DNA of 64,000 nt from Crocodylus rhombifer (taxonomy: Eukaryota > Chordata > Crocodylia > Crocodylidae), in assembly GCA_038503035.1 (NCBI GenBank), contig JAVSML010024447.1, positions 1 to 64,000 of the forward strand, read 5' to 3'. The first letter of the stretch is position 1; every line of letters begins with the position of its first letter. The translations under genes were made by a program, and so were the position numbers. Shown piece by piece: positions 22,406 through 35,135 of the stretch. Below the pieces are notes generated by a model. It did no database searches. It worked only from the letters and a program-made list of their open reading frames with translations, and was not told the origin of the DNA.

Positions 22406-25094
22406 CCAGGGAGGCTACACCCCCTCTATCCCCGCTGGCACCTGTTCCCAGCAGCGCTTAGTCACTAACTTCTTAATCCAGACCCTAGTTTCTATGCTTC
22501 CACTTGGCCACCGTGGCTCCTCCTACAGCCGCAGCGTGACCCTGACCCTTGTCCCGGCTCTCGTTATCAGCCGAAATTAAAACCAAAAAATCCGGCATCC
22601 GCCCCTGGAGCCGCGAGGAGAAAGCGGGTGGCCAGAGCCGTGTTTAAGTGAATGGTCGGGGCAGGTCACGCCCGCAAAGGAATCATCTTTCCTTCACTGC
22701 CTCGCACCCTGCTCGAGAGCCAGCCTCCGTTAATCACCAGATGCAATCACTCTTCTCGGAGGAGGCCAATTGATGTATTACAGCAAGCTCCGGGCTCCGT
22801 TTCATCAGCTGTTTCCTGGAAACAGCCTTCCAGCCAAATTACACAGCGCAGCCCTCTTCGACTCGAATCTAATGCAGGATGTCACCCTGGTGCTTCTTCA
22901 AGCTTGCCCACCCTGCCAGAATGGTCTTTGCGGTGTAGTACATGAAAAGAGGTAGGGAAACCACCTTAAAACAGGCTCGGGCTTGCCTATATCTCTCACT
23001 ATCTATCACGGCCCTCCCTCTGCTTCCTGAGCCTCGGACCAGTGGCTGAATGAGACTTGGGATCCAGCATCCTGCCTCTGCTGATGACCTCTGACAACAG
23101 CTAATCCCAGAACTGCAGGGAGAGCACAAGAAACTCCCACAGCAGGCAATTAAACCAACTTCCCCTGTAGGCAAATGTTTTGTTTCAGAGCCCAGGCAGT
23201 TAGTGATCAATTTGTGCTCTGAGTGATGAGGATCTTTTAAAAATACATGGTGAAGAGCCCATCTCGGCTTCAAGCAGGGGGTCCTCCTGTTCCCTACCTA
23301 AAGACTGAGTCGGTTCTAGGATCCTGGATCAGGCTTGGCAGAGGAGATGAAACCAGCAACTGCTAAAATCTACTCTGGCTCCACAGTGATCTCCTCTTTG
23401 GCTGTGGCTACACAGTAGCCTTTTGCTTCCCTCTCCCAGCCTGAAGAAGTGGGGACACACAACATCTCACGCAGGGCAGAGAGGCATAGATCAACTGATA
23501 CTTGCAAAACCAAACTGGTTCTTACAGAGACTTTATATTCAACCCCAGCCTTCTTTAAAGAACTGAAACCTTGCCAAGAGTTTGCCTTCCAGTCATAGCT
23601 GGGCTGCTGGAGAAGAGCCATCCACATTTATTCCTTCAAATATCTGACAAAGGCTAGTGGCATCCTAACAGTTAATACTCCACTGCCAGTTCCAATGATG
23701 GCTTCCAGTGGTACAGCCCTGACCACCCCTGGCCCTGGCATGTGGATGGCACAAGCCAATGCTCAGCTGCTGCAGTGATTTAATAGAAGCTGAGCTAGGA
23801 AGAGAATTCCAATCAGAGCCTCATTGTCCCTATTATCACAATGGAGAGAAACCACCCCTCTTCACTCACCAGTGCCTAGCATTGGCCATTGAGTCACCTG
23901 GCTTATTGTCTTGGAGGTTCAAAGGCTGGAGTTTAGACCTCCCCTCTCATCCTGTGGAGCCAAAAAGGCAGATGCTGTAGTGGCTTGCATCATAAATCCA
24001 ACTTCCCCAGTTCCCAAACCATGGTCACTGCCCTACACCCACCTGCAAAAACCAGGGCGCTATTCACATTTAAAAATGCCAACTTACAGCAATAACTACT
24101 GAGAAAAGCCTAAGGTCTTGCATACAGAAAAGGAGCCAGCCACTCATTATTTACTCAAAGAAAATAGGCTTGAACCCATTAAATGCTACAGTGTCACTAT
24201 TATTCTTACATTCACATTTCTGTATGAAATAACAGAGTAATCCTGCCAACTCATAAAATCCAATTATGCAACACAGATAGAGATCACTGTGCCCAGTCTG
24301 GCACATTACTACCATGACACTTTAGCACCTGTTTAAACAGAGAAACACAAAGCAGGCAAGGGGCAGCTGCAGCTCATTGCCTCTGAGGCTCCTTTAAGTC
24401 TCTCAGTTGAAAGGGAAATCTATATGGCAGGGTAAGAGCCTCTGTTTGCTTTGTAATCCCACAAACACACACAGACATCAGCATTTTAGAAGGTAATGTT
24501 AATACCAGTCCCACCACAGGTGACATTACATCATAAGCAACCAATCAGGATATACAGGAGCTGGATCTTATGCACTGGATATCAGATACACAAAATGGAA
24601 CTTTGTTTAATTTTCTACTGCTAAGAGAAATAATTAGGCAGGAGAAGACAAGGAGGACTCCAACCTGACCTTCCAGAAGAACAGAGCAGGTTAAATAGAA
24701 AGCTGTGTCTTGCTTTTATGGAGCATTATCTACATTTTTGGCTGAGATGGAAACTTGAAGATGACCAGCTCTTACTAGTTTGTATTGCTAGGGCACATCA
24801 CAAGCTATATACATAGGGTGCAAGCTGCAGCCTCTCATTAGTATCTTAAATATCTCATTGCAAACTGTAAGTCGCTGAAAACCCAACTGTAGGCACCAAA
24901 CAAGCAGTTGTCGTATTACCACTCCCAGTGAACACAGATGTGTGCAGAAGAGATAAGAAAAGAATACAACATGGATAGAGAACAGTTTGGACATGGGAGC
25001 AAGTTAGTAAATCTTTGCAGAGAAAGACTGTGATTGATTGGTATGAAGAGAGGATATGGATTCTACTCCTGTTGGTATAAAGTCCATTAGCTGC

Positions 25095-25185
25095 CATGAA
25101 CTTCAGTTACTCCATCTGTACAACGGACACATGTATTTACCTTTGCAAAGCACTGAAATCATGGATTTATTTTGGCACAGCACCA
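25095..25185 (+). mobile_element. MIR-like SINE 3' fragment
   Basis: The run ACTTCAGTTACTCCATCTGT followed by ACAACGGACACATGTATTTACC matches the MIR core and tail pattern (CTCAGTTTCCTCATCTGTAA-like). It is short and diverged. Confidence 0.5.
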
Positions 25186-26006
25186 GAAGCGATTGGCCCC
25201 TGTGTAGAGCCCATATGTACCACTGCAATAAAACTATGTGCTAATAAAAGGGAGTTACAGATGTGCACAGGACTTGTTTCCATGTCCAGGCCTAAAGCCT
25301 CAGCACTGGCTCTGCTCCAACTTGTCTTCCTCATGGACACTTGAAAAAAGAGGGAAAAATACAACTCAAATTGCTTCTCTCAGAGAGAGCTGTGAACACA
25401 GAATTAGAAGAGGCTGGGATGGCAGTATTGTGTCAGCTCATCTCCTCCAAGAGGCCAGGTCAGGATGATCCCTTCAGTGCTTTGTCTATTTCAACAGCTG
25501 AGTATCCCAGGTCCTGTCATTCCAGAGTCATCTTCTCTATTCTCTGAGATCAGCCAGAGGCAGACACTAAAAGTACCCAATGGGCCCTGGTTCTTGCTTG
25601 CACAAAACCCTCCACATGCAGCAATGAGCTGGGCATGGGCTTCTAAATGGGCATAACTGGGCCCTGACCAGAGAAGAAAGGGAGCAATACAGAAACAGGG
25701 GCTCAGGTGCAAGGGAGGGAAGCCCTCCAGCAGTGTAGCAGGTGGGCTTTAAGGCAAGCTGAGCCCTGGAAAGGAAGTTGGAGAAGCCTTTGTAAAGCTA
25801 CTTCTCACACAAGCATCACTGTGGGCTTCTCCATCAGTAGCAGAATCAAGCTGCAAGCTCCCTTTAGAAGAGCCCATCAAGAAGATCCAAGTTCTTGACA
25901 CACAAGCAAACAAGCTGCTGCTGGAAGGAAGGTAGCAGTAGTGGGGGAAACAGGCAACTGAAGAATGCTTCTGCCCCTCCACGACCGCCTTTAGGTGCTA
26001 TTTCAT

Positions 26007-26560
26007 AAAATCATAGAAATTTAGGGTTGGACGGGACCTTTGGAAGTCATCTAGTTCAACCCCTTGCTCAAAGCAGGACCATCCCCAACTAGATCATCCC
26101 AGCCAAAGCTCTGTCTAGCCAGGTTTTGAAAACATCCAAGGATGGAGATTCCACCACCTCTGGGTAACCAGTTCCAGTGTTTTACTACCCTCCTAGTGAG
26201 AAAATTCTTCTTAACTTCAAACCTAAACTTCCCTTGCTGCAACTTGAGACCACTGCTCCTTGTTCAGTCATCTGCCACCACTGAGAACAGTCCAGCTCCA
26301 TCCTCTTTTGAACCCACAACCCTTGCTTTCAGGTAGTTGAAGGCTGCTATCAAATCCCCTCTCAGTCTTCTCTCCTCTAGATTAAATAAGCCCAGATCCC
26401 TCAGTCTTTCCTCAGCATATCCCCTAGCCCCCTTACCATTTTTGTTGCTCTCCACTGGATTCTCTCTAATTTGTCCACAAAGCATTTTAATCTTCTGTCC
26501 ACAGAGCATATTTACAGGGCAAAAGGCGCCAGACAATGTGGTGAACACACATACAAACAC
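26007..26560 (-). mobile_element. CR1 LINE 3' portion, antisense
   Basis: On the plus strand it begins with AAATCATAGAAATTTAGGG, then GGTTGGACGGGACC and CATCTAGTTCAACCCC, the reverse of the CR1 terminus. Read on the minus strand it encodes the CR1 ORF2 C-terminus: [20 protein letters not shown] then FNYLKA, followed in the next frame by QQGKFRFEVKKNFLTRRVVK then HWNWLP. It is about 550 bp, 5'-truncated and frameshifted. Confidence 0.9.
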
Positions 26561-28639
26561 ACGAAATAGCTACAGCTAGTAAATATGTTGGGAACACTCC
26601 CTTCCATGGCAGCAAGGCTGCTGGCTCCATTGCTTCCCCATCTGTGCAGTACAGGTGTTGTTCTTGACACCCTTTCCTAGTCAGCTGATGGGATATTCTG
26701 GCTTCCATAGAAATGTAAGCACCTCTGCTCTGAAAGCTAGCCAGCTTTATGAGGCTCCCTCTTGTAATGACATCAGATTTTGTCTAGGGAGTGACTTAGG
26801 GCTCTGAAAAACTGAGCAGTAATAGGGAGACCCAGGCACACAGTGCTAACCAGGACTAGAATGTCTGGTAGGCTGTTATCCAGACCCTACCACAATGGCA
26901 TTAGTCAGGGCTTCCAGATGACCATAAAGAAGACCAAGAGCACAATAAAAAGTATGCTCTAGAAACAAATCATTGTGCCAAAAGCTGCATCTGTTTCAAA
27001 TTTCATGGCTCCCAAAGTGTCTGTGATTCAATCTGGATCTTATCAGCAAGGCATCATGACTGACTTTGAATTTTTTTTTCCCCCACTAGAGCTGATTTCT
27101 AATCACATGCAGGAGAAAAGGTTGTTGTTTCTCTGGCAAAGAGATTCCCTTTTTTCTATGCCAAAAAGAGCTGAGCAGAGGTGGATATTATCAGGGAAGA
27201 GATTCTCTTGGACCGTGTTCATTATATCCCAGATAACCTGGTGTCCTATCACGGCTGTGCCCAGTTGGCTTCTGCTCCAAGGGCAAGTCTGTCTGCACAT
27301 AAAAAAGTGATTTAGCTAATCTGCTGTTGCTCCCCAAAAGGAGACTCTCTTTTAGCCTCCAAATGAGAATGATGAGAGCAGAGCAAAACTGGTCATTTTA
27401 GTTTCAGGAAAAAGGACCCAACTCTTTTCCATTATTAGCCAGTCTTGTAATGTAGCCATTAGCTTTATCTCAGTTGACTAATATCACCACATAATCCACC
27501 AAAGCCTATAATAGGCTTAGGAATAACAGGGGTTTACATCCTCATTAGTGTTTGGCACTAGATGTCAGAAGAAAGTAACAGTGGAAGTCCTTTGAAAGAC
27601 AGCAGGGTCCAAAGGCCTGTGGACAAGACAGAGAGGATTATTATTGTTATTCAACTTGTGCCATAGGAAGGGAAAAGGGAAGCATGACAAAGAACTGGAA
27701 GCGATAAAGTCCTTGACACTGCACACACCTACCATGAACTTAATTCCATTGAGTCAAAAGACAGCAAGTATGATGCAAGCCAGCCAGCCATAAGGTTAGA
27801 AAGGCAGGGACCGATTCCCCCAGCTGAGATCTGCTGAGCAATGAGCTTACTGGTAGCACCCCCTGATTTATATATCATGCAACATATCAATAGTGCCCCC
27901 CACAATGTACATACATCTATTGAGTCCAGACCCAAGCTTTGGTGTGCTGACTGCTCAAGCTCTGCAAGTTACCTCCAACGGGCTGGCACTTTTTCCTTGC
28001 TGGAGCCATTAGGGTAAAAGGAAATTGGGTGACTGCCACTGGCTTTCATTGAATGTTAGGTGCCCAATTGCTGTCCATACCTTTGAGGCTTCTCCACAGC
28101 AGACTGTACAAAGCAACCAGGTTGACAGGGTTGCTTGAAGTAAATTTGCGGGACTTTGTGAAGCCCATTCACCAGAACAGGCAACCACCTCTAGATGCCT
28201 GACTTTTTGATCTTGTGATATTCAGCATTGTTTTTATCTTTGCAGTCTGTGGGAAAACTTCCTTTCGCTGAAGACCTTGTGCATCTCTGCCCCCAATGCT
28301 TCTGTGCTCCTGGTCCCACAGTGCTTGGAGAGTGTCCTGCCAAGGGACCGTTGGGCCTGACAGGAGGCAGTAATTAGAATATGAACAAAATGAGTAGGAG
28401 CCATGGTACAATGTTTAACAGCAAAAAATGGCTGCCTAAAACCAGCCTCCCTCTACATTTATAAGGTCTTAAATGCAGAACTAGATTCTCAGAAACACTT
28501 TGCAGACAGTGAGCAGGAGCTCAACTCCTCAGTGTTTCTGAAATTCAGGCCACTTCTTGGAGGGTTTAAGAACAGAAGAGCTTCAGTGCAGACATTGGCA
28601 CCTGGGAGAATTTGGGCCCAGATTCCAAGATTCTCTTTC

Positions 28640-28725
28640 CAGTTCTCCTGTTGAGTCAGCGTGTAACTGGGGCAGAGTGGGCCAGTCCCTGAAGCTTGGT
28701 TTACCCATTTGTACAATAGCCCATA
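28640..28725 (+). mobile_element. Possible MIR-like SINE fragment
   Basis: GTGGGCCAGTCCCTGAAGC followed by TTGGTTTACCCATTTGTAC follows the MIR order of conserved words. It abuts the older CR1-type repeat that starts near 28735. Divergence is high. Confidence 0.4.
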
Positions 28726-28734
28726 GGTTCACGA

Positions 28735-29125
28735 GCTAGAAGTAACCAGAACTATTTTGTCTGACCACCTGCATAACAGTGATCCCTTCATCAAGACCAT
28801 AATTTTGGTATGACTTGGTGCAAATCTGTCAGAAAAACGTCAAGCCTGGATCCAAGAACTTCACATGCTTGGAGAGTTACATTCAGAGTTCATTTCCTCC
28901 AATGGCTACTTACCCACACTATAAAAATCTGCATCTCACCACTGACCCTGCACCTGCTTAGCTTCAGCTCTCAGCCCAGTTGCTTGGATTGCATTATCCT
29001 TGTCTGCCAGTTTAAAGACTTCTACCACCTGATTTCTTCTAATGCAAGTATTTGTAAGACCATGATCAAGCCGCATCTTAGCCTTCTCTTGGGTAAACTA
29101 AAAAGGCAGAGGGGAATTTTTTATT
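28735..29125 (-). mobile_element. Old CR1/L3-type LINE fragment, antisense
   Basis: Plus-strand words TTTTGTCTGACCACCTGCAT, TAGCTTCAGCTCTCAGCCC, CCTTGTCTGCCAGTTTAAAG, and ATCTTAGCCTTCTCTTGGGT then AAACTAAA occur in the order of a widely dispersed amniote CR1-type 3' region. Read on the minus strand the last part corresponds to the FSLPKRRLR-like C-terminus of a CR1 ORF2. It is more diverged than the copy at 26.0-26.6 kb and lacks a clear terminus. Confidence 0.6.
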
Positions 29126-29483
29126 CTCACCACAAAGCAAGTTTGCCAGACCTCAAACTGAACAGCTGATGCACCAGTCCTCTTCTTTTTACTTAAGAGT
29201 AGTTAAAATATTCATGCCACATTGTCCTAGGTGACATCTGATTTGCGGGGGAGGGAGGGGCAGCTCATCTAATTCTGTAATGGCAACTTAGAAACTTCCA
29301 CTGCATTTGATAGGCACCAGTTCACAAATACACCATACATACCAGCGCTCAGGCAGACATGGCACAACATTCCTTTCTACTCTGCTTTCGCTCCAAGGAG
29401 AACGCCAGACAAGTGCATTGCTATGGCGGTGGAGGATGCAGAATGGGGAACTTCAGATCACGTGCCTCCCTTCTCTCGCTCCT

Positions 29484-29547
29484 GCCCAGAGCAGGGGGTC
29501 GGACTTGATGATCTCTTCAGGTCCCTTCCAATCCTAGAAACTATGAA
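29484..29547 (+). mobile_element. CR1 3' terminus, sense
   Basis: GGGGGTCGGACTTGATGATC, then TCTTCAGGTCCCTTCCAATCC and TAGAAACTATGAAACT, is the CR1 3' end. The nearly identical terminus at 41519-41578 shows that both belong to one subfamily. How far it extends to the left is unclear. Confidence 0.8.
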
Positions 29548-30214
29548 ACTTCTAGCATTAGGTTGACAAAGCACTGAATCCTGTTAATTTTTTCATCTAT
29601 TTCCTTGGGGACAAGGTTTTACATTCCAGCCTAAACTCTTCCCAGTTAAAAACAAAGAACAGCAGGACACTTTCACTTGCAGATAGTGCATCTCCCACAA
29701 GCTTCCTCTTTTTTTTTCCCCACCCCCTTAGCCTGCCCTTGACTTGTGAAAATGGCTCTTAGCTTACCAAGCTGCTACTCTCTCCTCATTTAAATCATTG
29801 TCACATATTAATCCTGTGCTGCCAATACTTTTTCAGGTATAAACTCCATCTATTTTGTACTTAGAGAGAGACAGCAGAGAACAACCAGACACTCTTGCTG
29901 CTGTTAGCTTCTCAGGACTCTCCAGTGCATACTGGTCCTATTAGAATCCACCCTCATCTACTGCATTATTTCTGCTACTTGGATGCAAGCATATTGAGGG
30001 GCAGACTATCTGCCTCGCGTGCAAAGGGGTTGGTCCACCCTCTACAAAGTAACCCATGGATTGCATTCATTTTGATCTGAGAGACTTTCATGGCTAAAAT
30101 ACAAATGCAGAAGGACATGAAGATAACAGATACGACCCCATACACAGGAGATGTGGTGCCATGAACCTGTCTGGCCAACATCATCATTCATTCGCACAAG
30201 ATCATTTTAGGCTT

Positions 30215-31566
30215 ATCACCAGGGATCCAAATTTTCTATTCACCATGGAGAAAAGCAGTAAAACCCAGAATTTTCATTTTAAGGAGCAAAACCCAGATTT
30301 TTCTCCTTTTAAAGGAGAAAAATATAGGAAATGGTGGATTTCTCCATGCAGGCTGGCAGAGTTTCAGGCTGCAAGGGGCTGGGGGAGCAGGAGGAAGGCA
30401 GTCAGGCAGGGGGTGCCACATGCATGTGCACATGCACATGTACACATACACATGGCCACCAGACAGCCTGGAGAGCAGCTCCCCACAAGTAAATCTGGCG
30501 GGGGGAAGAGGGGATTGAGGCCCCCATAATAAGGGAGTTGGGCAGGGCTGGGGCTGCTGCCCAGCTGGGGCAGTGCATGTGGCTTGGGGCCCAGGACCAT
30601 GTGTGGCCACAGGGCCCAAGCAGGGAGTGGGATGGGGCCATGGGTGGCTCATCCAGGGAGTGGAGTGGGGGCTGGCTCCCCACCACTGCACACACTCTCA
30701 GGGGGAGGGCATGGGAGGCACATGCCCCCCAGATTTGTGTACAGGGTGGGGGTGGGCTACCTACTGAGGACTTGGGGCTCCTCGCCCTGCTGCCCTCCCC
30801 CTGGGGCCTTAGCAACCCAGTGGGCAGGACCAAGGGTGACAGGGCAGAGCAGGGTCGGGAAGTTCAGTGCTGCTGCCACAAGCCCCCTGCTGTCATGGAG
30901 AGTTGCCCATGGCCACCTGGAAGCAGCAGGGGCAGCAGCACAGAGGCAGGCAGCCCACTCGTGTCCACCACCACCACGGCCTTTGCCCTGCCCATGCCAC
31001 CCTTTGGGGAGGGGGAGCTGGGTTCCACTCTGCTCTGCTGCAGCAGCCACTGCCTCCCACATGTGGCAGCTAGGGCTTGGGCGCTGCAGCTGGGGACCCC
31101 CTGTGGCAGGGCTGGGGGTGGGGCAGGAGGCTAGGGTGGGTAGTGAGGGGCACCAGCAGGGCCAGGGGGGCATTGAGTAGAGACTGGGGGCCACTGGCAG
31201 GGCCCAAGTATATCAGGGCTGCTCAGCACCACAAAGCAGTGGGGGGGAAGGGAAGTACAACAACATCCACAGCTGGACCCACATCCTGGTGAGCAAAGGG
31301 GGCAGGGGGAGCTCTGATTTTCCATGATAAAAAAACCCAAAATGAAATGCCAAAATTTATAGGTATTTTAATTTATTTTATTATAGTGATTGAGGCACTG
31401 GTAGGCTTCCATACCGCTTTCAAATTGTAAATATATCAATAAAACATTGTGTTCAATGGATACTTATGTATATAGTAGTGTTTCATTTTAATAATGGAAA
31501 AACACAGATTTGGAGGTTTTAAATTGGAGCATTTGGCATTTTTTATCAGAGAAAACCAGGATCACC
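30215..31566. mobile_element. Unnamed TIR element with AT-rich ends and GC-rich core
   Basis: The left end GGGATCCAAATTTTCT and the right end, read in reverse complement, GTGATCCTGGTTTTCT form imperfect terminal inverted repeats about 1.35 kb apart. ATCACC occurs just outside or at both ends (30215-30220 and 31561-31566), a possible target-site repeat. About 130 bp on the left and 260 bp on the right are AT-rich, whereas 30360-31310 is very GC-rich with short CA/TG alternation at 30420-30452. Long ORFs in the core are composition effects with no transposase motif. It is probably a non-autonomous DNA transposon; family unknown. Confidence 0.55.
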
Positions 31567-33133
31567 ACTTGGGTCCTTCCACCAGATGTTTAAAAGGGCA
31601 TCAGAAGCTTCCCATTCAAGTAGGAAGAGTCAAAGACTGTTTTTCAGCCAAGTGATGTACAAGCACAGCTCTGTGTTGACCCCCTGTCATCTGGGAAGCA
31701 ATGGGAGCATTACAGAAGTTACAGGCACTAGTGGGAAAATTCACCAGCAACTCATGTCTAAGCAAGAGCAGTCACAATGGCACAGCTCTTCAGGGTAGCA
31801 ACGCGCAGGGGGACCCAAGCTGGGCAAGCCCAGGAGGAGAAAGTTGTCACCACTGTAGTTGCAAACCAAACCAATAATGGCCTTTCTTGAAATGGGTGCT
31901 GTAGTTTCCAGGGCTGTTTCTTGCCAAGCTGTGAGGGAGGCATGTCATTTCTTGAATGCTCTGTCTCCTCCAGTGCCCTCACAGGGACCAGCCAGGCTAG
32001 TCTGTCCACTGGCTCTTCTTAATCCTTTGTTTTTGGAGCTGACAGCAGGCAGCCTTTATTAACATGACTGCTTTGCTTTGTGAACAATATTGTTCTCGAG
32101 GTTGTTCCTTCCCAACTCTCAAGAGGCTTTTGAATATCACTTTTCTGAAGAGCCAGACTGCAATGCGCTCTCCTTCCAGGCAGAAAAAACTCCTCTCTAG
32201 GAGAATGAGAAGCCAATTTTAGAAGGGCAGCCTGACCTAGGAGAGGAAAGCGACCTCCCTTGCTGCTGCACAAAGAGCAGGGAACTCGAAAGAGCAGCAG
32301 AGTTCTGCTTCAGGCTAAGATCACATTTAAACCCTGCCCAGCCTGCAGTTCCCCAGCATAGTTAAATACATTTTCCTTTTATCGCGGGTGCTTAATTGGA
32401 CAGCAGGACGGAAGCATGGCTTTGCTGTATGCCTTGCCTGCACAATCAAGGATTAGGCAGATGGGTAGCCAAGACAAGCACGCAGTATACAGAGCTGACG
32501 GCTCACTGGGAACCCCTCAAACACACAGCATTTCATTTTCTGGCTGGAGGTCTGTCTGTACAGCTGCAGTCTGGTATCGTTAACCACTAGGCCTGAGCAA
32601 AGCAGCCAGCAAGAGGATATATGACAAAGGCAGGGACACTCTCCTAAAACAAAGAAAGCCAGAGGGCACTTCAGACCAGCCCTAGGGGGCAATTCAGTTG
32701 CATGATGTGTGGGGGGCTGAGCACAAAGCCTTTGGGAGAGAAGGTCCTTGCTCTGAAGAGCACAGCAGCAGAAGCAATGATGTTCTTAGGAAACAGCTGG
32801 ACACAGGCGAGGATAATAGGATCTGGGACAGGGCAGCTTACCTTCACCGCAGGACACCACTCGCATTTATACTCAGCTAATCTGTGCTGCTACGGCTGAC
32901 TGCCACGGTTTGGTTCCCGTCTTCCAGAGCCATGGCCAGAGCCTAACGAGGGCAATAGACAACAGGAACAACCACTTATGGAAAACAAACCAAGAGCAGA
33001 GGCAGCAGCCTCCTCTTCTCAGAGGTCACCTCACACCAAAACAAGCAGCACTGACTTACACTGAAGTGACACCTTCATCCATGGCCAGGGGTCGCCTTTA
33101 TTCATATACAATTAAAAGAGTCAAGGCCTTACC

Positions 33134-33375
33134 CCTTCTACAAAAGAAAGCAAAACCCGCACCATTCATACTAATCTCACTGTGGGGTAAAATTCCTTCC
33201 TGACCCCAAATACGGCGATCAGTCTGACCCTGAGCAGAGGGACAAGACTGCAGCCAAGAAACTCTGGCTTTAAGTCCCAGCAGGAGCATTGGCACATCCC
33301 AGTCAAAACCCCCCCAGCCTTGGCTGCAGCCAGTATCCATTGCCGCTGAGAATGTGTTTAAATCTTCTCTCACAC
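33134..33375 (-). mobile_element. CR1 internal 3' fragment, antisense
   Basis: GGGGTAAAATTCCTTCCTGA, then CCCCAAATACGGCGATCAGT and CTGACCCTGAGC, then CCAGCAGGAGCATTGGCAC, recurs in the same order at 60970-61120. The phrase is typical of the region just upstream of the CR1 3' end in crocodilian and turtle copies. This copy lacks the terminal TCATAGAA part. Confidence 0.7.
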
Positions 33376-35026
33376 ATGTAGCAGAAAAGGAGGAGGTGGG
33401 GGAGGGCTTCTCAGCCCTGTTCAGCCCACAACCTTAGTCAGACCCCCCTCTCAGCCATAATGGCACTTGCCATGGTGCAGCAGCCCTCGGGCCTGGCCAG
33501 CGGGCAGCACTGGCTGCACCTGCTTCTCACGGCTCGAAAGGCCTTTTTTACTTGTAGATTTTCAAGTCGATAGAACAGGCAGAGGACTGCTGGGATATGT
33601 GGTCTGGTTCCCCAGGGGTTTTGCTCCAGCTTCAACAGAGATGCAGGACAGCAGTGGATTTTCTTTCCTGTCTAGTCTGCTGGGACCACTGTGGCAACAA
33701 ATACTAAGAGCAAAGGAAACTGCCTGCCTGCAGGGCTCCAGCCATTGATACCAAGAGAGAAGTGAATGTGAGGAGAGCCAAGACCTGTGCTCAGTCCTCT
33801 CTTTCCACAGCTTTCCTCAGAGGAAGTGGGAACTCACCAGGCACTGTCCATCCACAGGCTGGGGCGAGTTCACTTTTCCTGTGACTGAATAAGCAGCAGG
33901 CAAAGAAAGTCACTTCCTCCTCATCGCACCCAAGAGTGGCAAGAGCTTTCCATGCTCCCATGTCTTCAAGATTGCAAATGGTGTCCTGGACATACGCAAT
34001 GGTTTGGGCAGTGCACAGTAAGCCAGACAATGAGTCACCAACAACTGGAGAATCCCACCATGTCCAATCACTGCCTCATTCCCTGCACCCTAATCAAGGT
34101 AGGCAACCCACAGAAAGAGCAGCATGGCAATACGTGGGCCAATGGGGCCAAACAATTTGTACGGGCAGCCTGGGTTCTGACCTTGAACAGGGACTTTGAC
34201 TCTGCAGCCTTAAGAGGTTCCTTGCTCATTGCCTGACACTGTCAAAGGGTCCTATCATCCTTGTGGCACATCAGCATCAAAGTCTTTGGGAAATGGGTGT
34301 CTAACTTGCCAGCTGTCATCTATACCAACAGTTGGGCGGAAATTAAAGCAATCTACACTGTCTATCTATAAAACAGAAAGGCACTACACCTCAGCAACAG
34401 GGCTGAATTCAGCAGAAGTGGTGAAGTATAAAAGCCATTGCCCCTTGTCTGCTTCTTTGTGCTCTGAGCAGGCACTTGCCCTCTGGTTGGCTGCTGTGGG
34501 CTGTCTCTAAGTGACAGGGGATACCCACTGATTTCCTGATCTAGGGACTCTTCAGTGACATCCCCTCCTTCTCCACCCCCAAAAATGCCGAGTGTGAAAT
34601 AGGCCCGTTCTATCAGCCTACGCTGCTGCCCCTCATGCTTCCCAGATTCTGGGACATCCTCTGCTTGGCTTTCTCTGGTTAAAGAAAAACCAAGCAACCA
34701 AGACTGACTTCAAAGGGAAAAGCTCTATCAAACGGAGGATTCTGCCACCTGCACTGAAGTTTTCCTGTTACCTTAGCCTGGTCTCCTTGTGTAGCACAGT
34801 CCTCAATAAAGCTTCCTGGAGGAAATTTTATTTATGGCTCATGTTTCAATTTGGTCTTGCCCCAGAAGACTGCAGCCAGGTTGGCTGATCATAGAAGGAT
34901 TGGTTTGTGCTGAGGGTTGTGTGTAAACCAGAGGGCCAGAAAAAAGAGGGTTTTGCTTTTTCTGTATAATGTGACCTGCCTGGCTCACCATGAAGCAAGG
35001 CAGAGGGCACCATTCGAATCCAGGAA

Positions 35027-35135
35027 GAATCATAGACTCAGAGAAGTCCAGCTGGAACGAGCCTCCAGAAGTCAAGTCCAACCCTCTGTCTGAAGCAGGA
35101 GCAGCCTTATCCAAACCAAATCCATTTTATTCCTA
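35027..35135 (-). mobile_element. CR1 3'-end fragment, antisense
   Basis: GAATCATAGACTCAGAGAAG, then GTCCAGCTGGAACGAGCC, GTCAAGTCCAACCCTCTGTC and CTTATCCAAACCAAATCCAT follow the same order as the copies near 2.9 and 60.7 kb. It is 5'-truncated. Confidence 0.7.

Noticed and set aside
26264..26560. 98-codon minus-strand ORF with [15 protein letters not shown]
   Set aside because: Not a host gene: it is the C-terminal remnant of CR1 ORF2 and is covered by the CR1 annotation.
30538..31180. Overlapping 198-codon ORFs
   Set aside because: They occur in three frames at once within the GC-rich transposon core and are a composition effect.
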